Assembly (NCBI RefSeq): GCF_019279795.1
Contig: NC_056740.1
Span: forward strand, 228,867,611-228,931,610
DNA: 64,000 nucleotides
Direction of reading: 5' to 3'
DNA from: Protopterus annectens
Taxonomy: Eukaryota > Chordata > Ceratodontiformes > Protopteridae
Shown: piece after piece, positions 12,726 through 23,630 of the stretch
How positions within the stretch are numbered: the stretch's first letter is position 1
Layout: each line of letters begins with the position of its first letter
Notes under the pieces: model-generated
Databases searched by the model: none
Seen by the model: the letters and a program-made list of their open reading frames with translations, nothing else
Told to the model about the DNA's origin: nothing
Made by a program: the position numbers and the translations under genes

Positions 12726-13015
12726 ATTAACAGTGCTGTGAATGCCTCTTTAAGGAACATGTATTTTTGTTTAAAATTGTAGGTTCCTGAATTTTTAAAT
12801 GAATCATGTGGGGGTATTTACTTGATGTCATTGGCTGCTGGTAGTTATGACACTGGTGTATATGGCTGGACATGTTTGTAAAATGGTGTCTGAAGAAGTT
12901 TGGTGATTTTAAACCTGATGAAAGTGCTTACCAATAAACGGTGTTTTACTGGATTTTGCACCTGTGGTTCTCATCCTATGCTGCTACTTTTTGCTCTTCT
13001 GGTTGGTGAAATTTT
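12726..13015 (+). mobile_element. Possible Penelope-like 3' end fragment
   Basis: The segment around 12890-12945 contains CTGAAGAAGTTTGG, then CTGATGAAAGTGCTTACC, then AATAAACGG. The same arrangement (CTGATGAAG, a spacer, GAAAGYRCTT, then AATAAA) lies at 24541-24585, at the end of a clear PLE. No coding remains are visible, so the call rests on this end motif alone. Confidence 0.35.
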
Positions 13016-13212
13016 GCTTTTTCCTGGTTAACATTTGTGTTAGCCTAGAAAAAAGCAAAGAAAGTTGCTTTATCAAAGAACAGGAATTATATGACTTAAA
13101 TAAAAAGAAAATATAGTATGTGTTATATAAGCAAATATATTTTGTACGAGGAAAAAAGGAAGACATCACATCATATTTGAGTAAATTTATTAAAGAAAAT
13201 GATAGTATCATG
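13016..13212 (+). pseudogene. Tx1/L1-type LINE ORF2 scrap (between EN and RT)
   Basis: The translation around 13070-13212 reads roughly KEQELYDLNKKK, YVLYKQIYFVRGKKED and ITSYLSKFIKENDSIM. This resembles the spacer between endonuclease and reverse transcriptase in Tx1/L1 ORF2. It stops at 13212 and appears to continue in frame at 20777 as RQMKDMSGILNS. If so, the 7.56 kb between is a later insertion. The copy is dead and AT-rich. Confidence 0.5.
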
Positions 13213-14310
13213 AAGTGGAACCTGTGTGTTGAGAGACAGCCTTACACGACTATCTGCAAATATATAGAGCTGAGTATATTTTTCTGTATTATTTTGCATT
13301 ATAGAGCTAAATTGTTGCTTAGATATCTGTTGTCTTACTGTTTTGCAAATATACAGATCTCAGTATATATTTTTTTGGTTTTATAATTTGCAATCTGATT
13401 CCTCACATCTCTGTTGAAACTGTCATCCCCCCCCACCCCCTCATTTTGGTTTCTATAGCTTGTGTTAGGTTCCCTTAATTTGAACTGTTAATAGCAGCAG
13501 TCTGCATTTAAAGTGGAACCTGTGTGTTGAGAGACAGCCTTACAAGACTATCTGCAAACATATAGAGCTGACTATATTTTTCTGTATTATTCTGTAGTAT
13601 AGAGTTAAATTGTTGCTTAGATATCTGTTGTCTTACTGTTCTGCAAATATAGAGAGATCAGTATATATTTTTTTGGTTTTATAATTTGCACTCTGATTCC
13701 TCACATTTCTGTTGAAACTGTCTTCCCCACCCACCCTCATTTTGGTTTCTATAGCTTGTGTTAGGTTCCCTTAATTTGACCTGTTAATAGCAGCAGTCTG
13801 CATTTAAAGTGGAACCTGTGTGTTGAGAGACAGCCTTACAAGACTATCTGCAAATATATAGAGCTGAGTATATTTTTCTGTATTATTCTGTATTATAGAG
13901 CTAAATTGTTGCTTAGATATCTGTTGTCTTACTGTTCTGCAAACATACAGAGATCAGTATATATTTTTGGTTTTATAATTTGCACTCTGATTCCTCACAT
14001 CTCTGTTGAAACTGTCTTCCCCACCCCTCATTTTGGTTTCTATAGCTTGTGTTAGGTTCCCTTAATTTGACCTGTTAATAGCAGCAGTCTGCATTTAAAG
14101 TGGAACCTGTGTGTTGAGAGACAGCCTTACAAGACTATCTGCAAATATATAGAGCTGAGTATATTTTTCTGTATTATTCTGTATTATAGAGCTAAATTGT
14201 TGCTTAGATATCTGTTGTCTTACTGTTCTGAAAATATACAGAGATCAGTATATTTTTTTTGGTTTTATAATTTGCACTCTGATTCCTCACATCTCTGTTG
14301 AAACTTTTCC
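13213..14310 (+). repeat. Tandem array, about 295-base unit, four copies
   Basis: Units start at 13213, 13511, 13807 and 14098 with AAGTGGAACCTGTGTGTTGA, giving periods of 298, 296 and 291. The fourth unit is partial. Each unit contains GAGAGACAGCCTTACA, AGCTAAATTGTTGCTTAGAT and a CCCC-rich stretch before CTCATTTTGGTTTC. Units differ at only a few positions. The first base of the first unit coincides with the left border of the inserted CR1. Confidence 0.95.
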
Positions 14311-14968
14311 CCACCCCCCTCCCTGTTCTTGGTTGTAGTTTAAATTTGGTGGCTTTTGCAGTGCCTGCCCCACTCTAGATTTGATCTAGGACACTCCCCC
14401 AGTCCCATCTCTTTACTACATTCTACCTAATAAACCCTTTCTGCACTTGCTTTTAGTCCTTTTTAAATTAATTACATTTTTTCAAACTGTGTGTGGACTA
14501 ATATTGCTACATACTCAAGTGTGCCAGCTTGCACTGCATGTGAATTGTTTTTACTACTGTTTTTGCTACTTTTCTTGAAAAAAAAAAAAACATTGTAAGC
14601 CTGTTTCCTACCTTTCTTGTAATTAGTGTTCCAGATACAGATTTGCTGTATCCAGGACTATTTGCAAGCTTCTGAGCCCCCCCAAGCCTTTCTGTGTTGG
14701 AGGGAAGCATTCTAGCTTATCAGTGGGAGTGGTAAGCACTAGGTAACCTGTCTACCACATAAGGAGTGGTTCTGGCCCAGAATTTGTAGTTATTGGCCAT
14801 TTGGGCGGTCTTCCATCTCTCTCAACTTTCTGAATTGAAGGCCTGCATTTGCACTTGTTTCTGTCCTGTAACTCCTGGGCCCATCTCATTTGCTCACTCA
14901 AAAAAAATGTATCTGTTTTTACTGTATTTGTGTTTCTTCCTACTTTATTTTGCTTTTGCGTCATCTTA
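14311..14968 (+). other. Spacer between the two arrays
   Basis: Single-copy-looking sequence with no convincing reading frame and a run of A at about 14578-14590. It is taken as part of the CR1 5' region because of its position. No promoter motif could be assigned. Confidence 0.4.
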
Positions 14969-16490
14969 AAAGTACTCAGTTGTATTTATTACTGCTTGGT
15001 GTAACTCATTCTAAGCCTTTTAGTTTAAGCACTTGGGCTTCAGACCAGTTGTTTTACATTAAGAAGGTTTGTGGTCTGCACTGTAGTGGCAGAACAGGTA
15101 GCTTACATCCTTCTAAGTTGGGAACTGCTGACTGAGGGCTCAGTGTCTGTTATTCTAAAAGTGTATTAATTCTGGTTTAAGCACTTGGGCTTCAGGCCAT
15201 TTATTTTACATTAAAAGGGTTCATGGTCTGCACTCTTGTGGGAGGAGAGGCTGGACTCTGCCCTTCTGAGCTGGGAATTTCTGGTTAAAGGCTTATAGTG
15301 CCTGCATATTTAAACTGCTTCTTACTGAAATTGGTACACCTTGTTTGCTGTAGCATAGACTAGATCCAGGCTGCTGAATCTAGCTTTGTTTGTATAACTT
15401 GAGCACTAATCCAGGTATTCTTTAAAGTATTCAATTGTATTTATTACTGCTTGGTAGTAACTTGATTAAAGTGTAGCTATCATTCTAAGTCTTTTGGATT
15501 AAGCACTTGGGCTTCAGACCAGTTGTTTTACATTAGGAAGGTTTGTGGCCTGCACTGTGGTGGCAGGACAGGTAGCTTACATCCTTCTAAGTTGGGAACT
15601 GCTGATTGAGGGCTCAGTGTCTGTTATTCTAAAAGTATATTAATTCTGGTTTAAGCACTTGGGCTTCAGGCCAGTTGTTTACATTAAGAAGGTTTGTGTT
15701 CTGCACTGTAGTGGCAGAACAGGTAGCTTACATCCTTCTAAGTTGGGAACTGCTGATTGAGGGCTCAGTGTCTGTTATTCTAAAAGTGTATTAATTCTGG
15801 TTTAAGCACTTGGGCTTCAGGCCAGTTATTTTACATTAAAGGGTTCGTGGTCTGCACTCTTGTGGGAGGAGAGGCTGGACTCTGCCCTTCTGAGCTGGGA
15901 ATTTCTGGTTAAAGGCTTATAGTGCCTGCATATTTGAACTGCTTCTTACTGAAATTGGTACACCTTGTTTGCTGTAGCATAGTCTAGATCCAGGCCTGCT
16001 GAATCTAGCTTTGTTTGTATAACTTGAGCACTAATCCAGGCATTCTTTAAAGTATTCAATTGTATTTATTACTGCTTGGTAGTAACTTGATTAAAGTGTA
16101 GCTATCATTCTAAGTCTTTTGGATTAAGCACTTGGGCTTCAGACCAGTTGTTTTACATTAGGAAGGTTTGTGGCCTGCACTGTGGTGGCAGGACAGGTAG
16201 CTTACATCCTTCTAAGTTGGGAACTGCTGATTGAGGACTCAGTGTCTGTCATTCTAAAAGTGTATTAGTTCTGGTTTAAGCACTTGGGCTTCAGGCCAGT
16301 TGTTTTACATTAAGAAGGTTCGTGGGAGGAGAGGCTGGACTCTGCCCTTCTGAGCTGGGAATTTCTGGTTAAAGGCTTATAGTGCCTGCATATTTGAACT
16401 GTTTCTTACTAAAATTGGTACACCTTGTTTGCTGTAGCATAGACTAGATCCAGGCCTGCTGAATCTAGCTTTGTTTGTATGCTTGTTGTT
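14969..16490 (+). repeat. Higher-order tandem array, 152-base and 322-base subunits
   Basis: The word TTAAGCACTTGGGCTTCAG occurs at 15025, 15177, 15499, 15651, 15802, 16124 and 16276. The spacings are 152, 322, 152, 151, 322 and 152. Long subunits carry an extra block with GGGAGGAGAGGCTGGACTCT and ATTCTTTAAAGTATTCAATTG. So the array is hierarchical: short and long subunits alternate in a larger period of about 474 or 625. It lies directly upstream of the CR1 leader and ORF1. Confidence 0.92.
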
Positions 16491-16814
16491 TGTTTGCTTG
16501 TTATTTCCCTGAAATGCTAATTCGACCTAAAACACGGCTTTTCAGCGCTTCTGTGGATTCCTAGTGATATCTGCATTGCTTACTGTACTTATTTCCTTGT
16601 TTCACTTGAAAGAAAGTTACTGTGTGTCGTTTTTGCATTTAAGTTACCTGTAACACATTGCATTTAAGATACCTGGCACTTGCTCACTAAAGCAATTATA
16701 TAAGTCAGCACTAAAAAAGTAAAAGCACTACACCCTCACAAACTCCCCTTTAGTACCTTGTTCCCCATTGGCCCTTTTTTTCAATTACAAAGGAATTCCC
16801 AATACTATTCTAGC
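16491..16814 (+). other. Leader between array and CR1 ORF1
   Basis: About 320 bases with no long frame. It contains TTATATAAGTCAGCAC (about 16696-16711), which resembles a TATA-type element, about 100 bases before the proposed ORF1 start. CR1 promoters are usually internal and TATA-less, so its meaning is unclear. Confidence 0.35.
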
Positions 16815-17775
16815 ATGTCCAAAGGTCAGTTGTCAATCTCCTCTCTGGTCCAGCTGGTGAATCTGGGAATCTTGAGGCAATGTTACAACTGCCTCATGTA
16901 CACAGACAACCCTCTCCTCCTCCAACAAATTCCAACACATGTGAGAGATGCAACCATATAGCCATACTGGAGGCTAAGCTCTCTCAACTCAGTACTGGCG
17001 TAACCAGTAAGGAGGAGAAGGAAACCACACTCACTACAATTCCAGTCTCACATAGACCTACCACAACAGCAAACCAAACATATAAACACAAAAAAACATA
17101 CTAAGAGGCTCTAAATAAAAATCTGCCTAAGCAGCAGAGACTTCCAAAGCAGACACCCAAGCAACCACTACCCCAAAACAAAACACATGCAACACATAGC
17201 TCACAAAGCCAGTGTGCTGAACAGTCACAGTCCTTAAGGCTAAACAACACACCTGATACACTTGTAATAGGTGACTCTATCGTCAGGCACACTGATGTCC
17301 CGCTCACCAGGCTGAACAAGGAGAAGGTCACGGTGAGCTGCCTGTCGGGTGCTAGGATCCGCCACATAACACAAGCACTCAGGTCACTCCAAGGCAAGTA
17401 CAAATATGACTCAGTCATTGTCAATGCTGGTGTGAATGACCTGAGATGTACCTCCCTGGACTACATGAAAAAAGACATAGAGGAGCTCTCTGAGCATGTA
17501 GCCCAGGCCGGTATGACCCTGACCTTGAGTAGCATCTTACCCTCACCAAGAATGATGCCACAATATGAAGACAAGATGATCAATTTCAACAATTGGCTTA
17601 AGTATTGGTGTAATTCAAAGGGGATCCAATGCCTGTCAGCCTGGGATGACATGCTCGACAAGCCACAATGTTTCTCTAGGGACGACTTTTTGCACCACTT
17701 CGCTAGGGGGCGCTTGCAACCACCCTGGGCTTTGGATATTGGCAAAGGCTCTTGCTACCCCATAGTGCCTTTTTA
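16815..17775 (+). pseudogene. CR1 ORF1 with SGNH-esterase domain, broken
   Basis: ORF1 of CR1-type LINEs binds RNA and, in many CR1/L2 elements, carries an SGNH-hydrolase (esterase) domain. The proposed start is MSKGQLSISS at 16815. A cysteine pair and helix follow (CERCNHIAILEAKLSQLS). The esterase begins at about 17257 with VIGDSIVRH (block I, nucleophile Ser), then SCLSGARIRHITQALRSLQG, VNAGVND (block III) and LPSPRMMPQYEDK. The final catalytic Asp-His block is FARDGLHLSPLGF in the copies at 25454 and 40459 but is scrambled here. A frameshift near 16900 and a stop at 17102 (TCG changed to TAA compared with the 25454 copy) also break it. Confidence 0.85.
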
Positions 17776-17837
17776 GGCAAGGCTCAAAAGACAAACCCAC
17801 CTCCATAGGTATCACAAGGGATAAGAAACTAAGAGTA

Positions 17838-20655
17838 ATGCTACTCAACGCCAGAAGTCTAAACCTCAAGATGCACACACTCGAAACTCTCCTTAGCATG
17901 GAGAACATCGATATCTGTGCAGTAACAGAAACCTGGTTCAAAGCTCCCAAGAGCACCCCAGCACTACCAGGTTATACCTCATACCATGCTTTTCAGCTCC
18001 AAAACTTGGACCAAACCACAAAAGGAGGGGGAGTATCAATATTTGCCAAAGATACCCACACCTCCAGGTTGGTGGCACAGCACGAAGCATCAGAGGCTAT
18101 CCATGTGCAACTAACAGTGGGTCAAACTGCCTTCCAGTTTATAGCCTGCTACAGACCACCCTCCCAAACCCAGGAAACCCACTCAGCCTTCCTGAGAACA
18201 ATGGAAAATATGAAGGTCTCTCCAAACACCATTATATTGGGCGACTTCAACTACCCAAACATAGACTGGGAGTATTACTCTAGCTCCAAAGGTTCCTAGA
18301 ATTTATAAACTCAAATGGTATGGAACAACTTGCTACCACTCCCACAAGAAGGGAAAACATACTGGACCTGATCATTACCAACATGGGGACTCTATGCTCT
18401 AGACCAGAAGTGTATCCCTCACTGGTAAGATCAGACCATAAACTAATCTCACTGGATATTCACATCCCGACTCCACCCCCTGCCCTGAAAACCACAGTGA
18501 AAAACTTCTCTAAAGCAAATTTCACACTCCTCAAAACCGAGGTGGAATCCTTCAAAGCCCCTGGGCCTGTGGAAAATATGGCCCAGACCGCAGAATCCTT
18601 TATAAATGCATTCTATGAACACCTTCAGGAATGCATGGATCATGCAATCCCAAATAAAACCAAGACCCAATCCTCCAAAGGCAGACGTCCTGTTTGGTGG
18701 ACCCCAGCCATAAACAAACTATACAATAGAAGGAGGAAGTTACTACATGATAGAGCAAAATCCCAAAAAGGGAAGGCATCTCTGATCAGTATTAGCAAAA
18801 AACTATGGGCACTCATAAAATCGTCTAAGGCCAGCTTCGAGAGAAAAATTGCACAGGACACTAAGGATAATCAGAAGGCTTTCTTTAGTTATTTTAGGAA
18901 CCTGGGTGGGAATTCCCAGATATGCTCAGAATTAGTCCAAAATGACAAAAAATACACTGAACCCACAGACATTGCCAACATCCTGGCTGACAGGTTCAGC
19001 GCAAACTTCTCCCCCCTCCCCACCAAAAAGGCAAATATCTATCCCAGCAGAGTGCTGCCCCCCCCTGACATCTCAGATGCTCAGGTAAGAGCTGCCCTCT
19101 CCAAAGCAAAAAACACAGCATCAATGGGACCAGATGGTGTCCCGGCTGCCCTACATGAACTCCAAGAAGAGCTAAACCCAAACATAAAACTACTGTTCAA
19201 TCTCAGCCTTACTACAGGATATGTACCCAAAGAGTGGCATACAGCAACAGTGGTCCCTCTCCACAAAGGTGGTGCCTCAACGGATCCTGGAAACTATCGC
19301 CCCATAAGCCTGACTAGCTTGGTCTGCAAAGCTATGGAAAGGATCATCATGGACCTCATAAATAAAGATATTGGGGACCTACAGACACTGGATCCTACCC
19401 AGTTCGGCTTTGTTAAGGGCAGATCCTGCCTCTTAAACCTGGTTGATTTCTTTGAAACAGTCACCAAGGCCATTGACGAGGGGAAGGAGGTCCACACAGC
19501 CTACCTGGACCTCGCAAAAGCCTTTGATACAATACCCCACTCGGGCATTATAGATAAGCTCACCAGCTTAAATATAGATTCATAGATTCATAGATTCATA
19601 GATTCATAGATTAGTATAAACCCCTATGTCACTAGATGGGTTGCAAACTGGCTCAAGGACAGAACCCACATGGTTAGAATTGCTGGAGCCATGTCAGACT
19701 CCAAACCAGTTAGAAGTGGCATCCCACAAGGCTCAGTCCTGGGACCTCTCTTGTTCGGTATATATTTCTCGGAGGTACAGGCCAACACGGAAGGACTGTG
19801 GCTGACCAAGTTCGCAGATGACTGCAAACTGGGCACCATAATCGACTCTCCAGCCGACACAAGCATCCTCCAAAAGGGCCTCATAGAAACAGACAACTGG
19901 TGCCAGAGCCATGGCCTCAAGCTAAACGCCAAAAAGTGTATAGTCATCCCCTTTGGCAAAAACAAAGTGCCCACAAATTACCATAGAGGTGGTAATCCAT
20001 TAAGTACAGAAGAAGTAATTAGGGACCTGGGGACCCAAGTTGATAGCAATCTCTCATTTGACAACCACGTGGCCAAAGTGGTTAGAAAAACATTTTATAT
20101 AGCCCACCTAATCATGAAGGGATTCACATCTAGATCAGGGGAGGTCATCGTGCCTCTTTACTCATCCCTCATCAGGCCCATAATTGAGTACAATGCCCCT
20201 TTTGGGATGTACCTTACCAGACACCTGTAGCAACTGGAAAGACCCCAAAAGTAACTCACCAAGAGGATCAAAGGGCTCAAACAGATGCCATATGCTGCCC
20301 GGTTAAAGAAACTCCAGCTCTACTCAGTGGCATACCACCTGCTCAGAGGCGATCTGTGCCTGACGTATAAAGCCATGTCCAACCCGGAATTAATGGACAT
20401 GCTGCACCTCAGAAAATCCAAATCCCATCGAGCTACGCACTCGAAAGACTTGAACCTCAGCACTGAAATAAATAGGACATCTAGAGGGACAGATTCATAA
20501 CCCAGAGGCTCCCTTCACTCTGGAATAAAATCCCAGTCCAGGTTAGGCAGAGTCCCTCATTGACTCTCTTCAAGAGGAATCTTGATGAGTGGATGGGAGA
20601 TCGTTTGGTATCACTTCTGTGTCACTGTTAGACAGAGGCACAGTATACTAACCTC
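17838..20655 (+). pseudogene. CR1 ORF2: APE endonuclease and reverse transcriptase, few breaks
   Basis: ORF2 nicks target DNA and copies the RNA onto it. The start MLLNARSLNLKMHTLETLLS at 17838 opens the APE-type endonuclease, with ICAVTETW, ACYRPPSQ, ILGDFNYPNIDW, DLIITNMG and VRSDHKLI. The RT follows, with WWTPAINKLYNRRRK, NYRPISLTSLVCKAMERII, FGFVKGRSCLLNLVDFF, YLDLAKAFDTIPH (motif A), GIPQGSVLGPLLFGIYF (motif B) and KFADDCKLG (motif C, FADD). Breaks are a small deletion near 18295, an insertion of GATTCATA repeats at 19574-19615, a stop at 20227, and a loss of about 14 bases near 20605 close to the C-terminus. These leave open stretches of 153, 421 and 186 codons. Confidence 0.92.
19574..19615 (+). 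repeat. GATTCATA x4 insertion inside CR1 RT
   Basis: Relative to the copies at 25454 and 40459, which read TTAAATATAAACCCC or nearly so, this copy has about 42 extra bases. They are four GATTCATA units plus GATTAG, bounded on both sides by TATA. The unit is 8 bases long, like the CR1 3' tail repeats. Confidence 0.9.
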
Positions 20656-20776
20656 GGAAAAGGGCATAGCAAAATTAATTTAAAATGGGTGGCGAAAGCC
20701 AAACACACTCTGGCTAGGCTTATAAATGCCCTAGGGCAGATAGCCTGGTATGAACCTATGAACCTATGAACCTATG

Positions 20777-22995
20777 AGACAAATGAAGGACATGTCAGGC
20801 ATATTAAATAGTACACAAAATAAGATTATGGAAATAGTAGAAGGATGTGTTAAAGAAAGTTTTACAGCAAAGAAAATCCAATGTACTAAGGAAAGGAACA
20901 TAGATTTTTTTCAGATGAAGATAATAAAAATTTGGAAAACAGGATTAAAATGGAAGAATTGAAAGTATTTTAGGAAAAGTAAATCTGGAATCTGCGGCAG
21001 GCTCAGATGGATGGAATAGAATATAGAATGTATAAAAATATGACATTAATTCAAAAAATATATTTTTAAAAGTGTTAAATGAATGGTTAAGAAAGAGATT
21101 TCCTTATAAAGACCTGTGTAGTGGTATAATAAAATGTATATGGAAAAAAGGTGACAACTGTGAGATACAGAATTGGAGACCTATAGTTCCTAATAATACT
21201 GACTATAAGATTTGTATGTTAATTTTCCAAAAACAGATGTTAAGTAAATTAGGTGAGGTTATAAATAAAAATATTTATGGTATAAAAGGTAAAAAAAAGT
21301 GCAGAATTTACTATTAGTGATTGCAGAACTAGTGGATAACATTTTTTCTGAGAAGGTTCAAGCTAAATTAATTGTGGGTGATATAAATAAAGCCTTTGAT
21401 TTAATTCAATATAACACCCTGTGGAGAATATTTGATTATAATAATATACAAGATGTATATATAGTTAAGGTACTAATAAATGGTTAACTTAGTAAGGAAA
21501 TTGTGCTTGAAAGGGGTATAAGGCAAGGTTGCTCTTTGAGTAGCATTATTTTTGCATTAGTAATGAATATGATCTTGACACATTACCAGAGAGATGAGAA
21601 ATATGGAATATACAACTAATAAAGGTGTAAATATTCTGATTATGCTATCATATGCAAATGATATTATTTTGTTACAAGAAATCAGAAAGAAATGATTAAT
21701 GTGATAAATTATTTACAGGAATTTATACAATAAATATTTTTCTATAAATAAAGATAAAAGTCAAAGTTTAGGTTATAAAGGTATGTTAGGATGTGTTCAT
21801 TTTAATATGGTAGGGACAAATCTACTTGGATTAACTTTTGGAAAAAGAGAAAATATGAGAGCTGTACGGCAGAAAAATTAAAGGTAATGGAAAACATGTG
21901 CATGCTTTGAAAGATAATTAGATTATCCTATATGATAAAATGTATTTGATTAATTAAATTTTATTCCCTAGAATTGCATATTTAATAAGGATATTTACTA
22001 TCCCACTAACACTTGCAAAAATATTTTATAGTATATTTACGTACTTTTGGGGATAAAAATTAAATCCAGTAAAAAAGAGGAATTTTCTATGTAAAAAAAG
22101 AAGGTGTTTTGGAGTTGACAAATCCTAGATTGCATACAGCCTCTTTACACTTGTATAAAGTATTAAAAAGTTTGATGGATAATGATAATTCTTTATTGGA
22201 GAGAATTTTATAAACTAAATATAGTACTGAATTGATGAATTTTTGAGTTTTAAGAGAATGAGATAATGTGATAATGAGGAAATAAATAATTCTGCTTTCA
22301 AAAATAAAAATCAATGAAACTGCAGATGAGTGAAAGTTATAGTATCATATTATGGAAACTTTTTTTTTACATTTATCTGTGGAAAGATGTGTGCAAAAAG
22401 GCTGCATTAAAGCAAGAATGGAAAGCTATAACAGTATATTAGAATGTCAAGATTTTTATAGAGTTTAATGATATAGAAATTACCAGTAAAAGCAAATATG
22501 CCTTACAAAAACAAGAATAAAATAAATTGTGTATATTGTAATTAATCTGAAACCAGTGAACATGTGTTTTAAGTTGTAAAAGAGTTAAATCATTATGGAA
22601 AAGGTTATAGATCTGAAATATTTAGAAAATGATACCGATTTAAATAGTCTTAAAATAGATGTGATTGAGTATGGATATTATTGGGACAAGACAAAAAGTT
22701 ATGTTAATAAAATTGATAAAAAGATGTCTTCTATAATTTGGATAATATGGAGTCAAAGAGTGAAGGAAATTATGTTTAATGAAAAATGGGATTTAACAAA
22801 GATGTTAAAAGTAAGATTTCGGCTGTGGAAAATGGAGTGGGGTCCAATAATGTAAAATGTGTATGTTTTTGTAGTAAAAGGAAATGTGATATTTCAGCTA
22901 TGGGTTTTTAAACATTTTAAATTTAGTGAATAATGTATATATTGTAAATAACATAAATTGCACACAATATAAGTAAGTATTATTTAAATAAAAGA
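20777..22995 (+). pseudogene. Tx1/L1-type LINE ORF2: RT and C-terminal remains
   Basis: AT-rich remains of an L1-superfamily ORF2 in many frames. Recognisable in order are QMKDMSGILNS with IMEIVEGCVKESF, AAGSDGWNR, VLNEWLRKRFPYKDLCSGII, WKKGDNCEIQNWRPIV, LIVGDINKAFDLIQYNTLW (motif A) and ERGIRQGCSLSSIIFALVMN (motif B). The catalytic YADD region is eroded to YAND. Then come LPLTLAKIFYSIFTYFWG-like remains and a C-terminal WIIWSQRVKEIMF. It probably ends with AATAAAAGAG near 22990. Low GC and dense stops mark it as much older than the CR1 that splits it at 13213-20776. Confidence 0.75.
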
Positions 22996-22998
22996 GCC

Positions 22999-23226
22999 TT
23001 ACTTTTTTTGATAGGTGCCATGAGATCTTTAACATCCACCTGAGCTACCACCAACTCAAGTAGCTAGGGCCTCAGTTTAATGTCTTATCCAATTGTATGG
23101 CAAACTCAGGAGTGCAGCACCCCTATCATACTATACTGCAGTGTCAGCAGTTGATCTACCTGGTGTGTGAATAAGACCCACAGCCTTCTACACCAAAAGC
23201 AAGTGTGCCAACTGTTGTGCTACTGA
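22999..23226 (-). mobile_element. tRNA-derived SINE, family with CACACCAGGTAGATC body
   Basis: Read on the minus strand, it starts TCAGTAGCACAACAGTTGGC, with an A-box-like region and a B-box-like GGGTCTTATTC. The body follows with CACACCAGGTAGATCAACTG and GGGTGCTGCACTCCTGAGT. It ends with GTTAAAGATCTCATGGCACC and a short A-rich tail. That 3' end is of a kind shared by several vertebrate SINEs and L2-like LINEs. A second, more diverged copy lies at 36078-36290. Confidence 0.75.
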
Positions 23227-23630
23227 CACATATAATGTATGGGTCTACTTTGTTTCATTGAATCTCATTTCACTGAATTTCATTTCACCCCAACCACATC
23301 GCTGAAAACTCATTTCACTGAATCTCATTTCACTGAACTGAACTTAGTATATATGGCACTGTGTAGAGTACTGTAAGGCAAGTAAAAGGTATATGCCCTT
23401 TTCCCCACTGAAGTGTGATCCTGGAGTTAGTATATTTAGTTAGGGGGAGGTGAGTGTGTTAGGGTGGCATAGCCCCCCCCCCACATTGTTTGTTTTATAT
23501 TGTATTTTACCAAAAACTTCAAAAGAACATCATTTAAACCATACACATGCATAGTTAAAACACCAATGACTAACTCTCTCCAGAAGACAATATGTACTCA
23601 AAATAAGTGAATTTAATATCTTTGCAAGTG
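23227..23630. other. Unassigned DNA with a local TTTCACTGAAT repeat
   Basis: From 23249 to 23345 the words TTTCATTGAATCTC and CATTTCACTGAA recur several times. A CCCCCCCCC run lies near 23471. The part near 23415-23465 has a weak resemblance, in reverse complement, to the CCTAAC-rich interior of the MITE at 62822. No gene is seen. Confidence 0.35.

Larger units (their letters stand above)
13213..20776 (+). mobile_element. Near full-length CR1-like LINE with tandem-repeat 5' region
   Basis: The unit comprises two tandem arrays (13213-14310 and 14969-16490), a leader, ORF1 (16815-17775), ORF2 (17838 to about 20655) and a 3' end with the 8-base tail GAACCTAT repeated three times (20751-20776). 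The tail resembles the GATTCTAT repeats of CR1 elements. Both borders fall inside Tx1-type coding sequence that seems to continue in frame across the insertion, so the arrays are inferred to belong to the CR1 unit. A separate array beside a shorter CR1 cannot be excluded. Both ORFs carry a few stops or frameshifts. It is very similar to the copies at 25454 and 40459 and therefore young. Confidence 0.6.

Noticed and set aside
13213-16490. Centromeric satellite or CRISPR-like array
   Set aside because: Unit sizes and the absence of short repeat-spacer structure rule out CRISPR. The arrays are short and bounded by LINE sequence, so a centromere is unlikely.
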